Virus record (IMG/VR): IMGVR_UViG_3300015245_000003 | Location: 1 to 64,000 of that record | DNA length: 64,000 bases | Direction: 5' to 3' (one strand) | Origin: a virus | Part shown: in pieces, positions 22,857 through 30,263 of the stretch | How the letters are laid out: the number at the start of each line of letters is the position of its first letter | Numbering within the stretch: the first letter of the stretch is position 1 | Notes under the pieces: generated by a model | What the model saw: the letters and a program-made list of their open reading frames with translations, nothing else | Told to the model about the DNA's origin: nothing | Database searches by the model: none | Position numbers and translations under genes: made by a program

Positions 22857-23755
22857 GTCGACCCCGGATTGCGCCTTGGAGACGCAGCCAGTTCGTAGTT
22901 GTCGGCTGCGACTTCGTCCTCGAAGAGGATGGAGCCGTAGATGCGCCAGAACTGGGGCCCAGCCGCGGGAGCAATCTCACCTCCGGGGAAGCTGTACTTG
23001 AAGATGAAGTCCTCTTCCGGGGGGCCGCCGAGCGCCGTGCCGTTGGAAGCCACTGCGGGGTTGAAGACGATGCCAGGGCGCGTCGCAGGATCGGTCTGCA
23101 GGATCGACGCGTAGAGCGAGATGCGCCAATTGCCTGGGACGTCCTCATTGATGCTGTCCCAGGCCTGGTCGCTGGCCCACGGGTACCTGATGTCTCTAAT
23201 GGCCTTGAGGCCTGCGATGGGCTGCCAGTCCTGCGCCCAGGTCGGCGGCGCGTAGGTAAGCAGCGTGAGGGGGTAGTTGACCGGCGCGCCCTTGACGTCG
23301 ACTGCGGACGCCGTGAAGTCGCTGTAGAGGAAGGCCGGCGTGTCGCTGCTGTTGAAGGCCCACGAAGCGGTCTGTCGCGGGTCGGTCTGGCCTGGCCGCT
23401 GGATCATCGGCTCCTTGACCAGATGCCAAGACACGTTGGCGCCGTCGGAGAAGCGGAAGGTCGGCGTGGTCACCAGCAAGCTCACGGGCCGCTCGGTCGT
23501 CACGTCATTCATGAACGGCGCGAGATCCATGCCGATCTCGAGGCCTTGGCGGATACCGCACACGCGCGTCGAGTAGTTCTGAATGACCCGCGTCGAGAGC
23601 AGGACGAGATAGCGGGTGTCGAACGTGTTGACGAGCGAAGGGATACGCAGACCCGTCGCGACGGGCGTCATTCGAGGCGAAAAGGGATCACTCGAGAGCC
23701 CCTGGAGGGCCTCGTCGACACCGCTCGTCGCTATCTCGAACCGCCTCGTAGGCAA
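22853..23755 (-). CDS. Structural protein candidate (300 aa)
   Basis: The product is soluble and beta-rich, with aromatic segments (TFRFSDGANVSWHLVKEP, DIRYPWASDQAWDSINEDVP) and no enzyme motif. The start is TTG 23755, since no ATG or GTG is in frame upstream; GGGAG lies 8-12 nt before it. The size fits a second capsid or vertex protein. Function is inferred only from context. Confidence 0.65.
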   Translation of the reverse strand: MPTRRFEIATSGVDEALQGLSSDPFSPRMTPVATGLRIPSLVNTFDTRYLVLLSTRVIQNYSTRVCGIRQGLEIGMDLAPFMNDVTTERPVSLLVTTPTFRFSDGANVSWHLVKEPMIQRPGQTDPRQTASWAFNSSDTPAFLYSDFTASAVDVKGAPVNYPLTLLTYAPPTWAQDWQPIAGLKAIRDIRYPWASDQAWDSINEDVPGNWRISLYASILQTDPATRPGIVFNPAVASNGTALGGPPEEDFIFKYSFPGGEIAPAAGPQFWRIYGSILFEDEVAADNYELAASPRRNPGST

Positions 23756-23780
23756 CGTGAAGCTCCCATCGGAACGTGAA

Positions 23781-24164
23781 TCAGGTGAAGGTCAGGACAG
23801 TGGTCTGGATGACGTTGTTGGAGTCGGACCACGCAACGGTGGCGATGCTCCCCTTCTGCACAGTCAGGTGCAAGTGTGACGTCGGCGACGACGGGACGGT
23901 CACGACGCCGGAGACTCCACCGAGCGCGAGCACCGCCGCTGCCGACCAGCCCGTGGCGCCATGAGGCAGCGCGAGGGCGATGTTGCCGTTGCTTGGCGTA
24001 GGCAAGTTGGCGGTGCCCGAGCCGATCGTTGTTGCGGCGTAGAACTTCTCGTACGCCCAGACTCCGCCGCCGGCCACCGCGGCCACGCCGAGGATGGTCA
24101 TCCAGATGTGCTTGGAGCTCTTCTTCATGTAATTCGACCGACGGCCGCCTCTTCGCTGCGCCAT
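23781..24164 (-). CDS. One-helix membrane protein with beta domain, paralog 2
   Basis: ATG 24164 overlaps the upstream stop (TGATG). A basic N-terminus (MAQRRGGRRSNYMKKSSK) precedes a helix (about 20-37) ending in WAYEKFY. The beta domain closes with VAWSDSNNVIQTTVLTF. It shares this layout with its neighbours at 24164, 20232 and 32028. Confidence 0.72.
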   Translation of the reverse strand: MAQRRGGRRSNYMKKSSKHIWMTILGVAAVAGGGVWAYEKFYAATTIGSGTANLPTPSNGNIALALPHGATGWSAAAVLALGGVSGVVTVPSSPTSHLHLTVQKGSIATVAWSDSNNVIQTTVLTFT

Positions 24165-24556
24165 CAGCTCACCGAGATGTTGATGGTCGTCGTCTGCGCG
24201 TTGCCGCTCGCGTCCGTCCACAGCGCCGTCAGCGGAAAGACGCCCGTCTGCGCGCTCATCTGCACGTTGAAGGCGATGTTGCCTGTCGGCTGCACCGCGG
24301 TGGGGTTGAGCGGCTTGATGGGCACCCCAGACGCCCAGGAGGCGCCCGTCGGCAGCGTCAGCACGACGTTGCCGTTCTTGGAGACCGAGACCGTCGTCGC
24401 GCCGGGCTGCAGACCCACCTGCGCGCTCGCCGGAGCGCTCGAGGGGACCGGTGGAGTAGCGGCCTTGGCGTGCTTCTCGTAGACCATCAGCGCCAGCGCG
24501 CCCGCGGTCGCCGAGAGGGCCGCCGGCAGCCAGTTCTTCTTGATCCAATCCAGCAC
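24164..24556 (-). CDS. One-helix membrane protein with beta domain, paralog 3
   Basis: The helix (about 9-25) ends in MVYEKHAK. An Ala/Pro/Ser linker follows, then a beta domain with VVLTLPTGASW and the closing ALWTDASGNAQTTTINI. The match to paralogs 2 and 4 is clear in the last two strands. An Ig-like or single jelly-roll fold is likely. Confidence 0.72.
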   Translation of the reverse strand: MLDWIKKNWLPAALSATAGALALMVYEKHAKAATPPVPSSAPASAQVGLQPGATTVSVSKNGNVVLTLPTGASWASGVPIKPLNPTAVQPTGNIAFNVQMSAQTGVFPLTALWTDASGNAQTTTINISVS

Positions 24557-24569
24557 GTGGTGGCTCCTG

Positions 24570-25235
24570 TCAGCGCCCGACGGGCGCAGCCTGCGCGGTC
24601 GTCAGCGCCGCGGTCATCTCGGGGTCTGCCGCGTAGATCGCGAGCAGCTCCTTGAAGGCCTGCCCGTTGCTCATCGACACGAACTCGTCGGTCCCGTACG
24701 GCTGCCAGAGGCGCAACGACGCGATGACCGTGAGGGGGAGACTCGGAAGAGGAACCTCAGCCTGGAAGTCGAACTCCACCGACTGGGTGTAGGTGAGAAT
24801 CCAGCCCATCGGCCACGCGGGGCTGTTGCCGATGACGTCGGCGAGCGTTTCGAGCGGCGTGAAGAAGGGCGCCACCGCGTAGCGTGGCGCGCCCATCACG
24901 TTCATCTTCGCGCTGATGCCCGAGTTCTGCTTGAACTCGTCGTCGCTCTGGTTTTTGAAGATGTTGCCTGGGAAGCTGCTCGGCTGCTGGAAGGTGAACT
25001 TCAAGCTGTCGACGACGGAGATCTGGGTGATGCGGCCCTGGCCGTTCTCGAGCGCGACGGTCGGCTTGACGTTGACGTCGGGGCTGGTGAAGGTCGCCCG
25101 CGCGCTGAGGATGTACGGCGCGAAGGGCACCTTCCAGGCGCGCGCGAGGGCGAGCAGGGGGCTGTACTGGGCCACTTCCTGGATGGGCGCCGTCATCCAC
25201 CGCGGGGTGTTGGAGCTGCAACCGCATCCGGACAT
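24570..25235 (-). CDS. Structural protein candidate (221 aa)
   Basis: ATG 25235 with AGAGG upstream is preferred over a TTG at 25256. The N-terminus MSGCGCSSNTPRW is Cys-rich, and the body is beta-rich (ITQISVVDSLKFTFQQ, MGWILTYTQSVEFDFQ). It directly follows the largest structural gene in transcription order. It may be a minor capsid protein. Confidence 0.65.
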   Translation of the reverse strand: MSGCGCSSNTPRWMTAPIQEVAQYSPLLALARAWKVPFAPYILSARATFTSPDVNVKPTVALENGQGRITQISVVDSLKFTFQQPSSFPGNIFKNQSDDEFKQNSGISAKMNVMGAPRYAVAPFFTPLETLADVIGNSPAWPMGWILTYTQSVEFDFQAEVPLPSLPLTVIASLRLWQPYGTDEFVSMSNGQAFKELLAIYAADPEMTAALTTAQAAPVGR

Positions 25236-25332
25236 GGGGAAAACCTCTGGTGACAACTGCGGGGGAAAGCGGGGAGAGAAGAAGCGAAGAAGGACTTACG
25301 CGCTGCGGGGCGCTGCCTCCCTCAGCGGCTTC

Positions 25333-26628
25333 TCAGGAGGCCGTCATCTGAACGCCGCACTCCTGCATGAGGGCGGTGGACAGGTCCACGCTCTTGAGCG
25401 CATCGGCCTGGTCGTCGGTGAGCTCGAAGCCCTTGATCGTCTCGGTGATCTTGAAGGGCGCGAACTTGAAGTACATGCGCTGCGCGAGCATGGTCTCGGA
25501 GGCGATGCCGTTGTCGAGCTGCAGCTCCTGCGCGCCCACGCCCGCGCCCGAGTTGATGTTGGGGAAGTCGGTGAACTGCGCCGGGGTCGTCCCGCCGAGC
25601 TGGAAGGTGGACGACAGCCACGCCTGCATCATCGCCTGCTCGTCGGTGTCGCTCACGTCGGCGCGCAGACCGATGGGAACGCCCGGCTTGAGCAGGTACG
25701 GCACCGTCAGCTTGCGGAAGTCCGTGTTGCCACGGAGGTACGCGCGGACGCCCGAGCCGCCGTAGGTCGCGGGGACCAGATCGTTGCGGTACGGCCGGAA
25801 GGACGACGAGTTGGCCGGCGTGCCGAGGGCGCCCGTGCCGCCGACGCGGATGCGGTCCATCGTGAGAAACACGAACGGCGACCCGAGGGTGTTGGCGTAG
25901 TAGTCGTTGCCCTGGTTGATGTCGTAGCCGGTGTCGCGCATCGAGCTGGAGGCCGAGCCATCCTGCGCGTTGCTCGGCACGTAGGCCGTGTAGCGCAACG
26001 AGTCACGCACGATGTTGGTGCGGCTTCCGAACTGCCAGATCAGGTTGTACGCGCGGACCATGTGGTACATGAACCGCTCCTGCCAGCCGCCGAAGTCGGC
26101 AATCGCAGGGATGAGCGGCGTCGCGCCGCCCGTGTTGAGCGCCGTGTCGGTCGCCGTGAAGACGTCCGGGCTCGGGGGCTTGGCGACTCCAGCTTCGGGC
26201 GTCGCGAACGCGTTGCCGGTGGTTGTCCAGATCCAGGGGATCGGCTCCAGATGCCAGCCGATGGCGCAGACCAGGCCGAAGGTCTGCAGCTTGCCCGGCT
26301 CCGCGAATGTCGACTCCACGCTCGACGCGCCCGGAGGCGGCGTCACGCTCGAGGCGCCGAAGGGGTTGATCGAAGCGCCGAAGCTGCCCTGCACGTCCTG
26401 CGGGCTGAGCGGCCCGCCGTAGTGGATGCGCACGCTCTCGATCGTGGGCAGGTTGTAGGTCGGCGACGCCAGCTGCTGCGTCAGGCGCCCGACGAAGCGC
26501 TTCTTGTCGCCTTCGGCATTGGCACCCGCGGTGGCGGGTACCCAGCCGAGGGCCATCTTGCGCGTCGCGGTGTCGCGCGCGAGGTCCATCTGAACGAATT
26601 TCGCGGGCTTCTGTCCGTTGCGAGACAT
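25333..26628 (-). CDS. Major capsid protein candidate (431 aa)
   Basis: This is the largest soluble protein of the virion block, mixed beta-rich with Gly/Pro turns and no enzymatic motif. It has its own leader with GAAAGAAG before ATG 26628. The C-terminal 40 residues hold FKITETIKGFELTDDQADAL, matched by the 104-aa protein at 8167. Size and position suit a capsid protein, either HK97-type or a double jelly roll. Neither fold can be settled from sequence. Confidence 0.55.
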   Translation of the reverse strand: MSRNGQKPAKFVQMDLARDTATRKMALGWVPATAGANAEGDKKRFVGRLTQQLASPTYNLPTIESVRIHYGGPLSPQDVQGSFGASINPFGASSVTPPPGASSVESTFAEPGKLQTFGLVCAIGWHLEPIPWIWTTTGNAFATPEAGVAKPPSPDVFTATDTALNTGGATPLIPAIADFGGWQERFMYHMVRAYNLIWQFGSRTNIVRDSLRYTAYVPSNAQDGSASSSMRDTGYDINQGNDYYANTLGSPFVFLTMDRIRVGGTGALGTPANSSSFRPYRNDLVPATYGGSGVRAYLRGNTDFRKLTVPYLLKPGVPIGLRADVSDTDEQAMMQAWLSSTFQLGGTTPAQFTDFPNINSGAGVGAQELQLDNGIASETMLAQRMYFKFAPFKITETIKGFELTDDQADALKSVDLSTALMQECGVQMTAS

Positions 26629-26720
26629 GGGGGAATCTTCTTTCCGACCGGCCTAGGGTAGTCCAACGACCATTTGCCCTAGGACGCGTCGAGGGGTGGT
26701 GGAGAGCGTGACGGTGGGGT

Positions 26721-27962
26721 TCAGGACTCGGTGGCAGCGAAGGGGTTGAACGGAGGACGGCTGACGTAGCCGGGTCCGACGTCCAGAGAAGGAGTCTGCT
26801 GGGGAGCGCCCGCGACTTCGCGCCGTGGGGCATCGAAGGCGGGAGCCGGCGGGGGAGCGTTGTTCTGCTTGACGGCCTGGGTGTTGCCACCGACCGGCGA
26901 GCCGTTGAGGGCCTGCTGCTTGGGGGCGCCCGCGAAGGTACCCGGGGCGGCACTGGGGAGCGCCGCGGTGGTGGCCTGAGCGAGCTTGGCCTGCGCGGCG
27001 AGCTCCGGCGCGTAGAGCCGGAGGCCGAACGAGGTGCTCTTCATGGCCAGCGACATGCCGTCTTCGGCCGCCTTGCCGAGGGTGCGCGCGGCAGCCGCAA
27101 ACGCCATCAGCTGGAAGAAGGACTTGGGGCCCTTGCTCTTGATGAAGGCCGAAAGGCCCATGGGCACGGCGATGGCGAGCGCGTTGTACGCGACGCGCAT
27201 CCCCGAGCTCCAGATGGGAGTCTGCGGCGACTCGCTGTCGTAGATCTGCCCGGCGGCGGGCGCGTCCACAAAGCCGCCCTGCGCCGACGACGCGGTGAGC
27301 GCGTGGGTCGAACCCATGCGGTCGGCGCCGGCAGCGAAGAGGTAGCCGATGGTGACGGCGAAGAGGCCCGAGAAGAAGTCCAAGCCTCCCTCGAGCGGGA
27401 TGGGGTTGTACTTCGCGAGCGGGTTGCGCTTCACGCGGCGATGCTTCTTGCGGCCCTTGCGCGACTCGGCTGCCTCGTGCGCGTAGCCCGGCGGGTGTGC
27501 CCAGCCCTTGGGATGGCCCTTCTTCTTTTTCCCGATTTTCTGGAAGCCCTGGAAGCCGCCACGCGACTTGGCCTTCTTCTTGGCGCCCTTCTTCTTGGAG
27601 CGCGCCTTGGCTGTAGCCTTCTTTTTCTTCGGATGGCTCTTTGCCTTCTTCTTCGGATGGCTCTTGCCTTCGTTGCGCTTGCGCGTCTTGGCCCCTTTTT
27701 TTGCAGCGGCGCTCCGTGCAGCCTTGTTCTCGGCGCGAGTCTTTGCAGCCTTTTTGGCGGCGAGAGACTTCTTCGATCGGCCCTTCTTCTTGGGATGCGA
27801 CTTCTTGGCCTTCGACTTCGTCTTCTTGGCAGATGAAGATCGACTCGGCTTGCGCGGGCTCTTGGTCTTGCCACGCTTTTCCGCTCGACGCTTGGCCTTC
27901 GCGGCTTTCTGCATCTTCTCGGTAGCGGCCTTCTGGGCCTTTGATCGCTTTTTCTTTGCCAC
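26721..27962 (-). CDS. Lys-rich histone-like membrane protein (413 aa)
   Basis: Start GTG 27962 is preferred because CGAGGAG lies just upstream and a sigma70-like promoter ends 75 bp before it, although the frame is open back to 28163. Residues 1-165 are Lys/Ala-rich with repeated SHPKKK units, like histone H1. Three hydrophobic segments follow (starting FFSGLFAVTIGYLFAAG), then a disordered Pro/Gln-rich tail. It could tether or condense DNA at a membrane. Confidence 0.75.
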   Translation of the reverse strand: MAKKKRSKAQKAATEKMQKAAKAKRRAEKRGKTKSPRKPSRSSSAKKTKSKAKKSHPKKKGRSKKSLAAKKAAKTRAENKAARSAAAKKGAKTRKRNEGKSHPKKKAKSHPKKKKATAKARSKKKGAKKKAKSRGGFQGFQKIGKKKKGHPKGWAHPPGYAHEAAESRKGRKKHRRVKRNPLAKYNPIPLEGGLDFFSGLFAVTIGYLFAAGADRMGSTHALTASSAQGGFVDAPAAGQIYDSESPQTPIWSSGMRVAYNALAIAVPMGLSAFIKSKGPKSFFQLMAFAAAARTLGKAAEDGMSLAMKSTSFGLRLYAPELAAQAKLAQATTAALPSAAPGTFAGAPKQQALNGSPVGGNTQAVKQNNAPPPAPAFDAPRREVAGAPQQTPSLDVGPGYVSRPPFNPFAATES

Positions 27963-28208
27963 GACGTTCTCCTCGGAGGCGCCCGGAGCGGAGGTTCGTC
28001 GTTGCGGAGAGTGTCTGGAAACGCGCTTGTCGAGCATTCCAGCTCTACGGCTGGTCCTTGTCAAGCGCTTCCACCGCTTTTTCGATTGACGACGCGCAGC
28101 GGCGGTCGGCGCGACGCGCCCTATGGCCTTGTCGTACACGTCGAGGTAATTCGTCGTCACCAACGAAGAACTACGACAAACCGCGGTGTTAGTCGACTCC
28201 GCGCGATC
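27963..28208. promoter_or_regulatory. Gap upstream of the virion operon (246 bp)
   Basis: The gap carries the promoter at 28036-28064 and the leader of the Lys-rich protein gene. The frame of that gene stays open through it, so an N-terminal extension cannot be fully excluded. No other gene is supported. Confidence 0.4.
28036..28064 (-). promoter_or_regulatory. Sigma70-like promoter of the virion operon
   Basis: On the minus strand TTGACA (28059-28064), a 17-bp spacer and TGGAAT (28036-28041) form a good bacterial promoter match. It points at the Lys-rich protein gene and the capsid candidates behind it, leaving a leader of roughly 70 nt. Confidence 0.6.
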
Positions 28209-28637
28209 CTATTGGCCATCGTCCAAGAAGCCCCGCCAGTTCATCTTCGTCTTGCCGCGCATCACCAGGCAAAGCACGCGCCCGCGGCGCAGCAAAAGAG
28301 GCTTCGGCGACGCGAAAGAGTGCTGGTAGCGATCTTCGTGCTCGCCGACTCGGTCATATTCGATCTTCGAAACTTCGCCTAGGCAAGTCCAACTTGAAGT
28401 TCGAATGAGCTCGCCGCGAGCACCTGGGATGCTCACAGTAGCATGATACGGAACGTACGTTGGACCAAACCACTTGGTCTTGCGAACAGGCTGCTTCGTT
28501 TTTGAAATTGAAGTTATCAAACAGCGCTTCGCAGGGAAGTCCTGCCCGCTCTCGTCGTGCAGCATCATGCCACCCGGCTTGATTGTGCGGCCATCATCGA
28601 GGGTGATGACGAGGTGACTTCCCTTGGCGATGAGCAT
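28209..28637 (-). CDS. Hypothetical protein (142 aa)
   Basis: ATG 28637 overlaps the upstream stop (TGATG), so it is preferred over an in-frame start at 28655. The N-terminus (HLVITLDDGRTIKPGGMMLH) looks beta-rich, and the remainder is basic. Function is unknown. Confidence 0.7.
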   Translation of the reverse strand: MLIAKGSHLVITLDDGRTIKPGGMMLHDESGQDFPAKRCLITSISKTKQPVRKTKWFGPTYVPYHATVSIPGARGELIRTSSWTCLGEVSKIEYDRVGEHEDRYQHSFASPKPLLLRRGRVLCLVMRGKTKMNWRGFLDDGQ

Positions 28638-28945
28638 CAGGTGCCGCTTCCCCAATTCAGACGGGGCCAGTCCGGTGCCGGTACGTTGGTCCCAGCCATC
28701 GCGTGTGTGCAGTCAACTAGGTACTGCCATACCCCATCGACCATGAAGGAGTGACAGACCTGTGGAACACGCGCTTTACCCTTGTGCCAATCCACGCGCA
28801 TAGATGGCGAAAAGGTAGGCGCTTCATGGGAGCCGTTGAACGTCCAACGCTCGTCGAACATGTGCGGCCCATCGCACGCAGGACACCACACGCTCATGCC
28901 ATACGGCTGACCGTCCTTTGTGATCGGGCGTGTCTTGATACCCAT
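28637..28945 (-). CDS. DUF6527-like protein (102 aa)
   Basis: CPACDGPH near residue 21, WTFNGSHEAPTFSPSM, and VCHSFMVDGVWQYLVDCTH match the DUF6527 pattern found in phages and bacteria. Conserved Cys and His suggest a zinc site. Function is unknown. Confidence 0.8.
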   Translation of the reverse strand: MGIKTRPITKDGQPYGMSVWCPACDGPHMFDERWTFNGSHEAPTFSPSMRVDWHKGKARVPQVCHSFMVDGVWQYLVDCTHAMAGTNVPAPDWPRLNWGSGT

Positions 28946-28949
28946 CGCC

Positions 28950-29123
28950 TTACTTCTTCTTCATCTTCCAGGCGATGCGCTTGTCGGAGAAGCGCCAGTC
29001 TGGTGCAATGGTAAGTCCTTGCTTGATCTTCACGTCGACCTTGCTTTGGTCGATCGATGCCAACAGAACGAGGCAGCGCACCCCTTCGATCTTGCCATCG
29101 CCACTCGGAGGTGAATCAGCCAT
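28950..29123 (-). CDS. Small basic hypothetical protein (57 aa)
   Basis: ATG 29123 overlaps the upstream stop (TGATG). The product is alpha/beta with a Lys-rich end (AWKMKKK). No family is recognised. Confidence 0.6.
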   Translation of the reverse strand: MADSPPSGDGKIEGVRCLVLLASIDQSKVDVKIKQGLTIAPDWRFSDKRIAWKMKKK

Positions 29124-29140
29124 CACGCCACCGTCTTCGG
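29121..29140. repeat. 20-bp direct repeat, copy A
   Basis: The 20 bp across the stop of the 146-aa protein gene and the start of the next recur exactly at 29561-29580. Both copies encode the same C-terminus, PPKTVA, plus the next start codon. Confidence 0.8.
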
Positions 29141-29563
29141 TGGAAGAGCGCCCGACAAACCAATGGTTCCGGGGATGCGATTGCGTACACCCCACCCTTG
29201 GATCCCCGCGTCTGTCTGGTCATCGAGCACGCCATCGGTTCGTCCGACAAGTGCACCTGGTTGAGCATTTTTCCAAACCTGGAACGCCGCAACCGATGCG
29301 CTTTGGCCTGTCGCGGTAGCCCACGCCTTCAGGATGGTGTTGTCCGAAGAAATTCGTGTCGCATCGGTGATCGCTGGCTGACTTGTCGGCAGGGCCTTGT
29401 ACTTGCTGTAGGCCATGAGTGCACCCTCGCCGAGCACGCCACCAGCAACGACACCGAGAATGCGATGCTTCGAGCCACCGACGAAGAAGCCCGCGATGGC
29501 GCCGACGATCGGAAACCCTAGGATCGTAACAAGAGCGCCTGTGCCTCCAATGTTGGCCGTCAT
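29123..29563 (-). CDS. Two-helix membrane protein, virion block (146 aa)
   Basis: The Gly-rich hydrophobic N-terminal part (about 8-52) forms two helices. A soluble domain (about 75-135) follows with GRTDGVLDDQTDAGIQGWGV, weakly like PG_binding_1. It ends in ALPPKTVA, shared with the upstream protein. It is coupled on both sides by TGATG. Confidence 0.7.
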   Translation of the reverse strand: MTANIGGTGALVTILGFPIVGAIAGFFVGGSKHRILGVVAGGVLGEGALMAYSKYKALPTSQPAITDATRISSDNTILKAWATATGQSASVAAFQVWKNAQPGALVGRTDGVLDDQTDAGIQGWGVRNRIPGTIGLSGALPPKTVA

Positions 29564-29580
29564 CACGCCACCGTCTTCGG
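29561..29580. repeat. 20-bp direct repeat, copy B
   Basis: Exact second copy of the repeat at 29121-29140, again across a stop-start junction. A local duplication or recombination of a gene-end cassette is likely. Confidence 0.8.
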
Positions 29581-29742
29581 CGGCAGCTTCGCCCCGCCTT
29601 GCGGCGCCGGAGGCTTCAAGGCGCCTGCCAGGCGCGTCGCCACGGGGCTTGCCGCATAGGCGATGTTGACCACCGCGCTGATGGCGACAAGGCCGAGGAA
29701 GAAGGTCATCCAGGGGTGTTTTTCGGGGAAGCTCATGATCAT
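29563..29742 (-). CDS. Small one-helix membrane protein (59 aa)
   Basis: One helix (about 11-31, WMTFFLGLVAISAVVNIAYA) is followed by a Pro-rich tail that ends in KLPPKTVA. ATG 29742 overlaps the upstream stop (ATGA). It is probably a virion membrane protein. Confidence 0.65.
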   Translation of the reverse strand: MIMSFPEKHPWMTFFLGLVAISAVVNIAYAASPVATRLAGALKPPAPQGGAKLPPKTVA

Positions 29743-30263
29743 CCTTTCGCGGGCGCTTTGAACAGACGAACGGTGGAAGCGATCTGCCCGACGACGTAGG
29801 CAGAGCCCACGAAGCCGGCGACAACCGCGGCGTACTTGATGGCCGTCATGACCGTCGGATCGAGGGTCTTCTTGTCCTCGGGCGGCTTGGTGTTGGGCGC
29901 GACGAGGGTGCAGTTGAGGGCTTCGACTTTCTGGCCCCACTCGTAGAGCTCCTTGGTGAGCGCCTGGGCGTCATCGGCTGTGCGCCCGTCGCCGCCACCC
30001 ACGTGCGTGCTGCCATCGGGCGTCACCGTCGTCACCCAACCGAAGTCGGTGGTTGCGAAGCGTGTGAGGCGCCCCAGAAACTCGTTCCAGGCAGCAGCGA
30101 TGTTCGCTGGAAGCGTAGTGCATGCCTTGATCGCGATATCGAGCGCCTTGGCGTGCTGGAGCATGTCGTTTTGGATCTGCTTCAGATCCCCAGGTAGCCA
30201 GTTCTTGCCGAAGACGGTCTGCGCGACGACAAGCAGTGCGAAGATGGAAGCGACGATGGGCAT
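29739..30263 (-). CDS. Membrane protein with two terminal helices (174 aa)
   Basis: An N-terminal hydrophobic segment (1-18, possible signal) and a second one near the C-terminus (about 142-165, YAAVVAGFVGSAYVVGQIA) flank a helical soluble domain (25-135). The end is basic (KAPAKG). It is coupled on both sides. It probably belongs to the virion or its assembly. Confidence 0.7.
   Translation of the reverse strand: MPIVASIFALLVVAQTVFGKNWLPGDLKQIQNDMLQHAKALDIAIKACTTLPANIAAAWNEFLGRLTRFATTDFGWVTTVTPDGSTHVGGGDGRTADDAQALTKELYEWGQKVEALNCTLVAPNTKPPEDKKTLDPTVMTAIKYAAVVAGFVGSAYVVGQIASTVRLFKAPAKG

Noticed and set aside
24916-26661. Long plus-strand frame of 581 codons opposite the capsid candidate
   Set aside because: It is Arg/Ala/Gly-rich as expected for an antisense frame in GC-rich DNA, it lacks a ribosome-binding site, and the minus strand holds coupled, well-composed genes.
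28036-28163. Start of the Lys-rich membrane protein at 28163
   Set aside because: A promoter match lies inside this extension, and a ribosome-binding site directly precedes GTG 27962.
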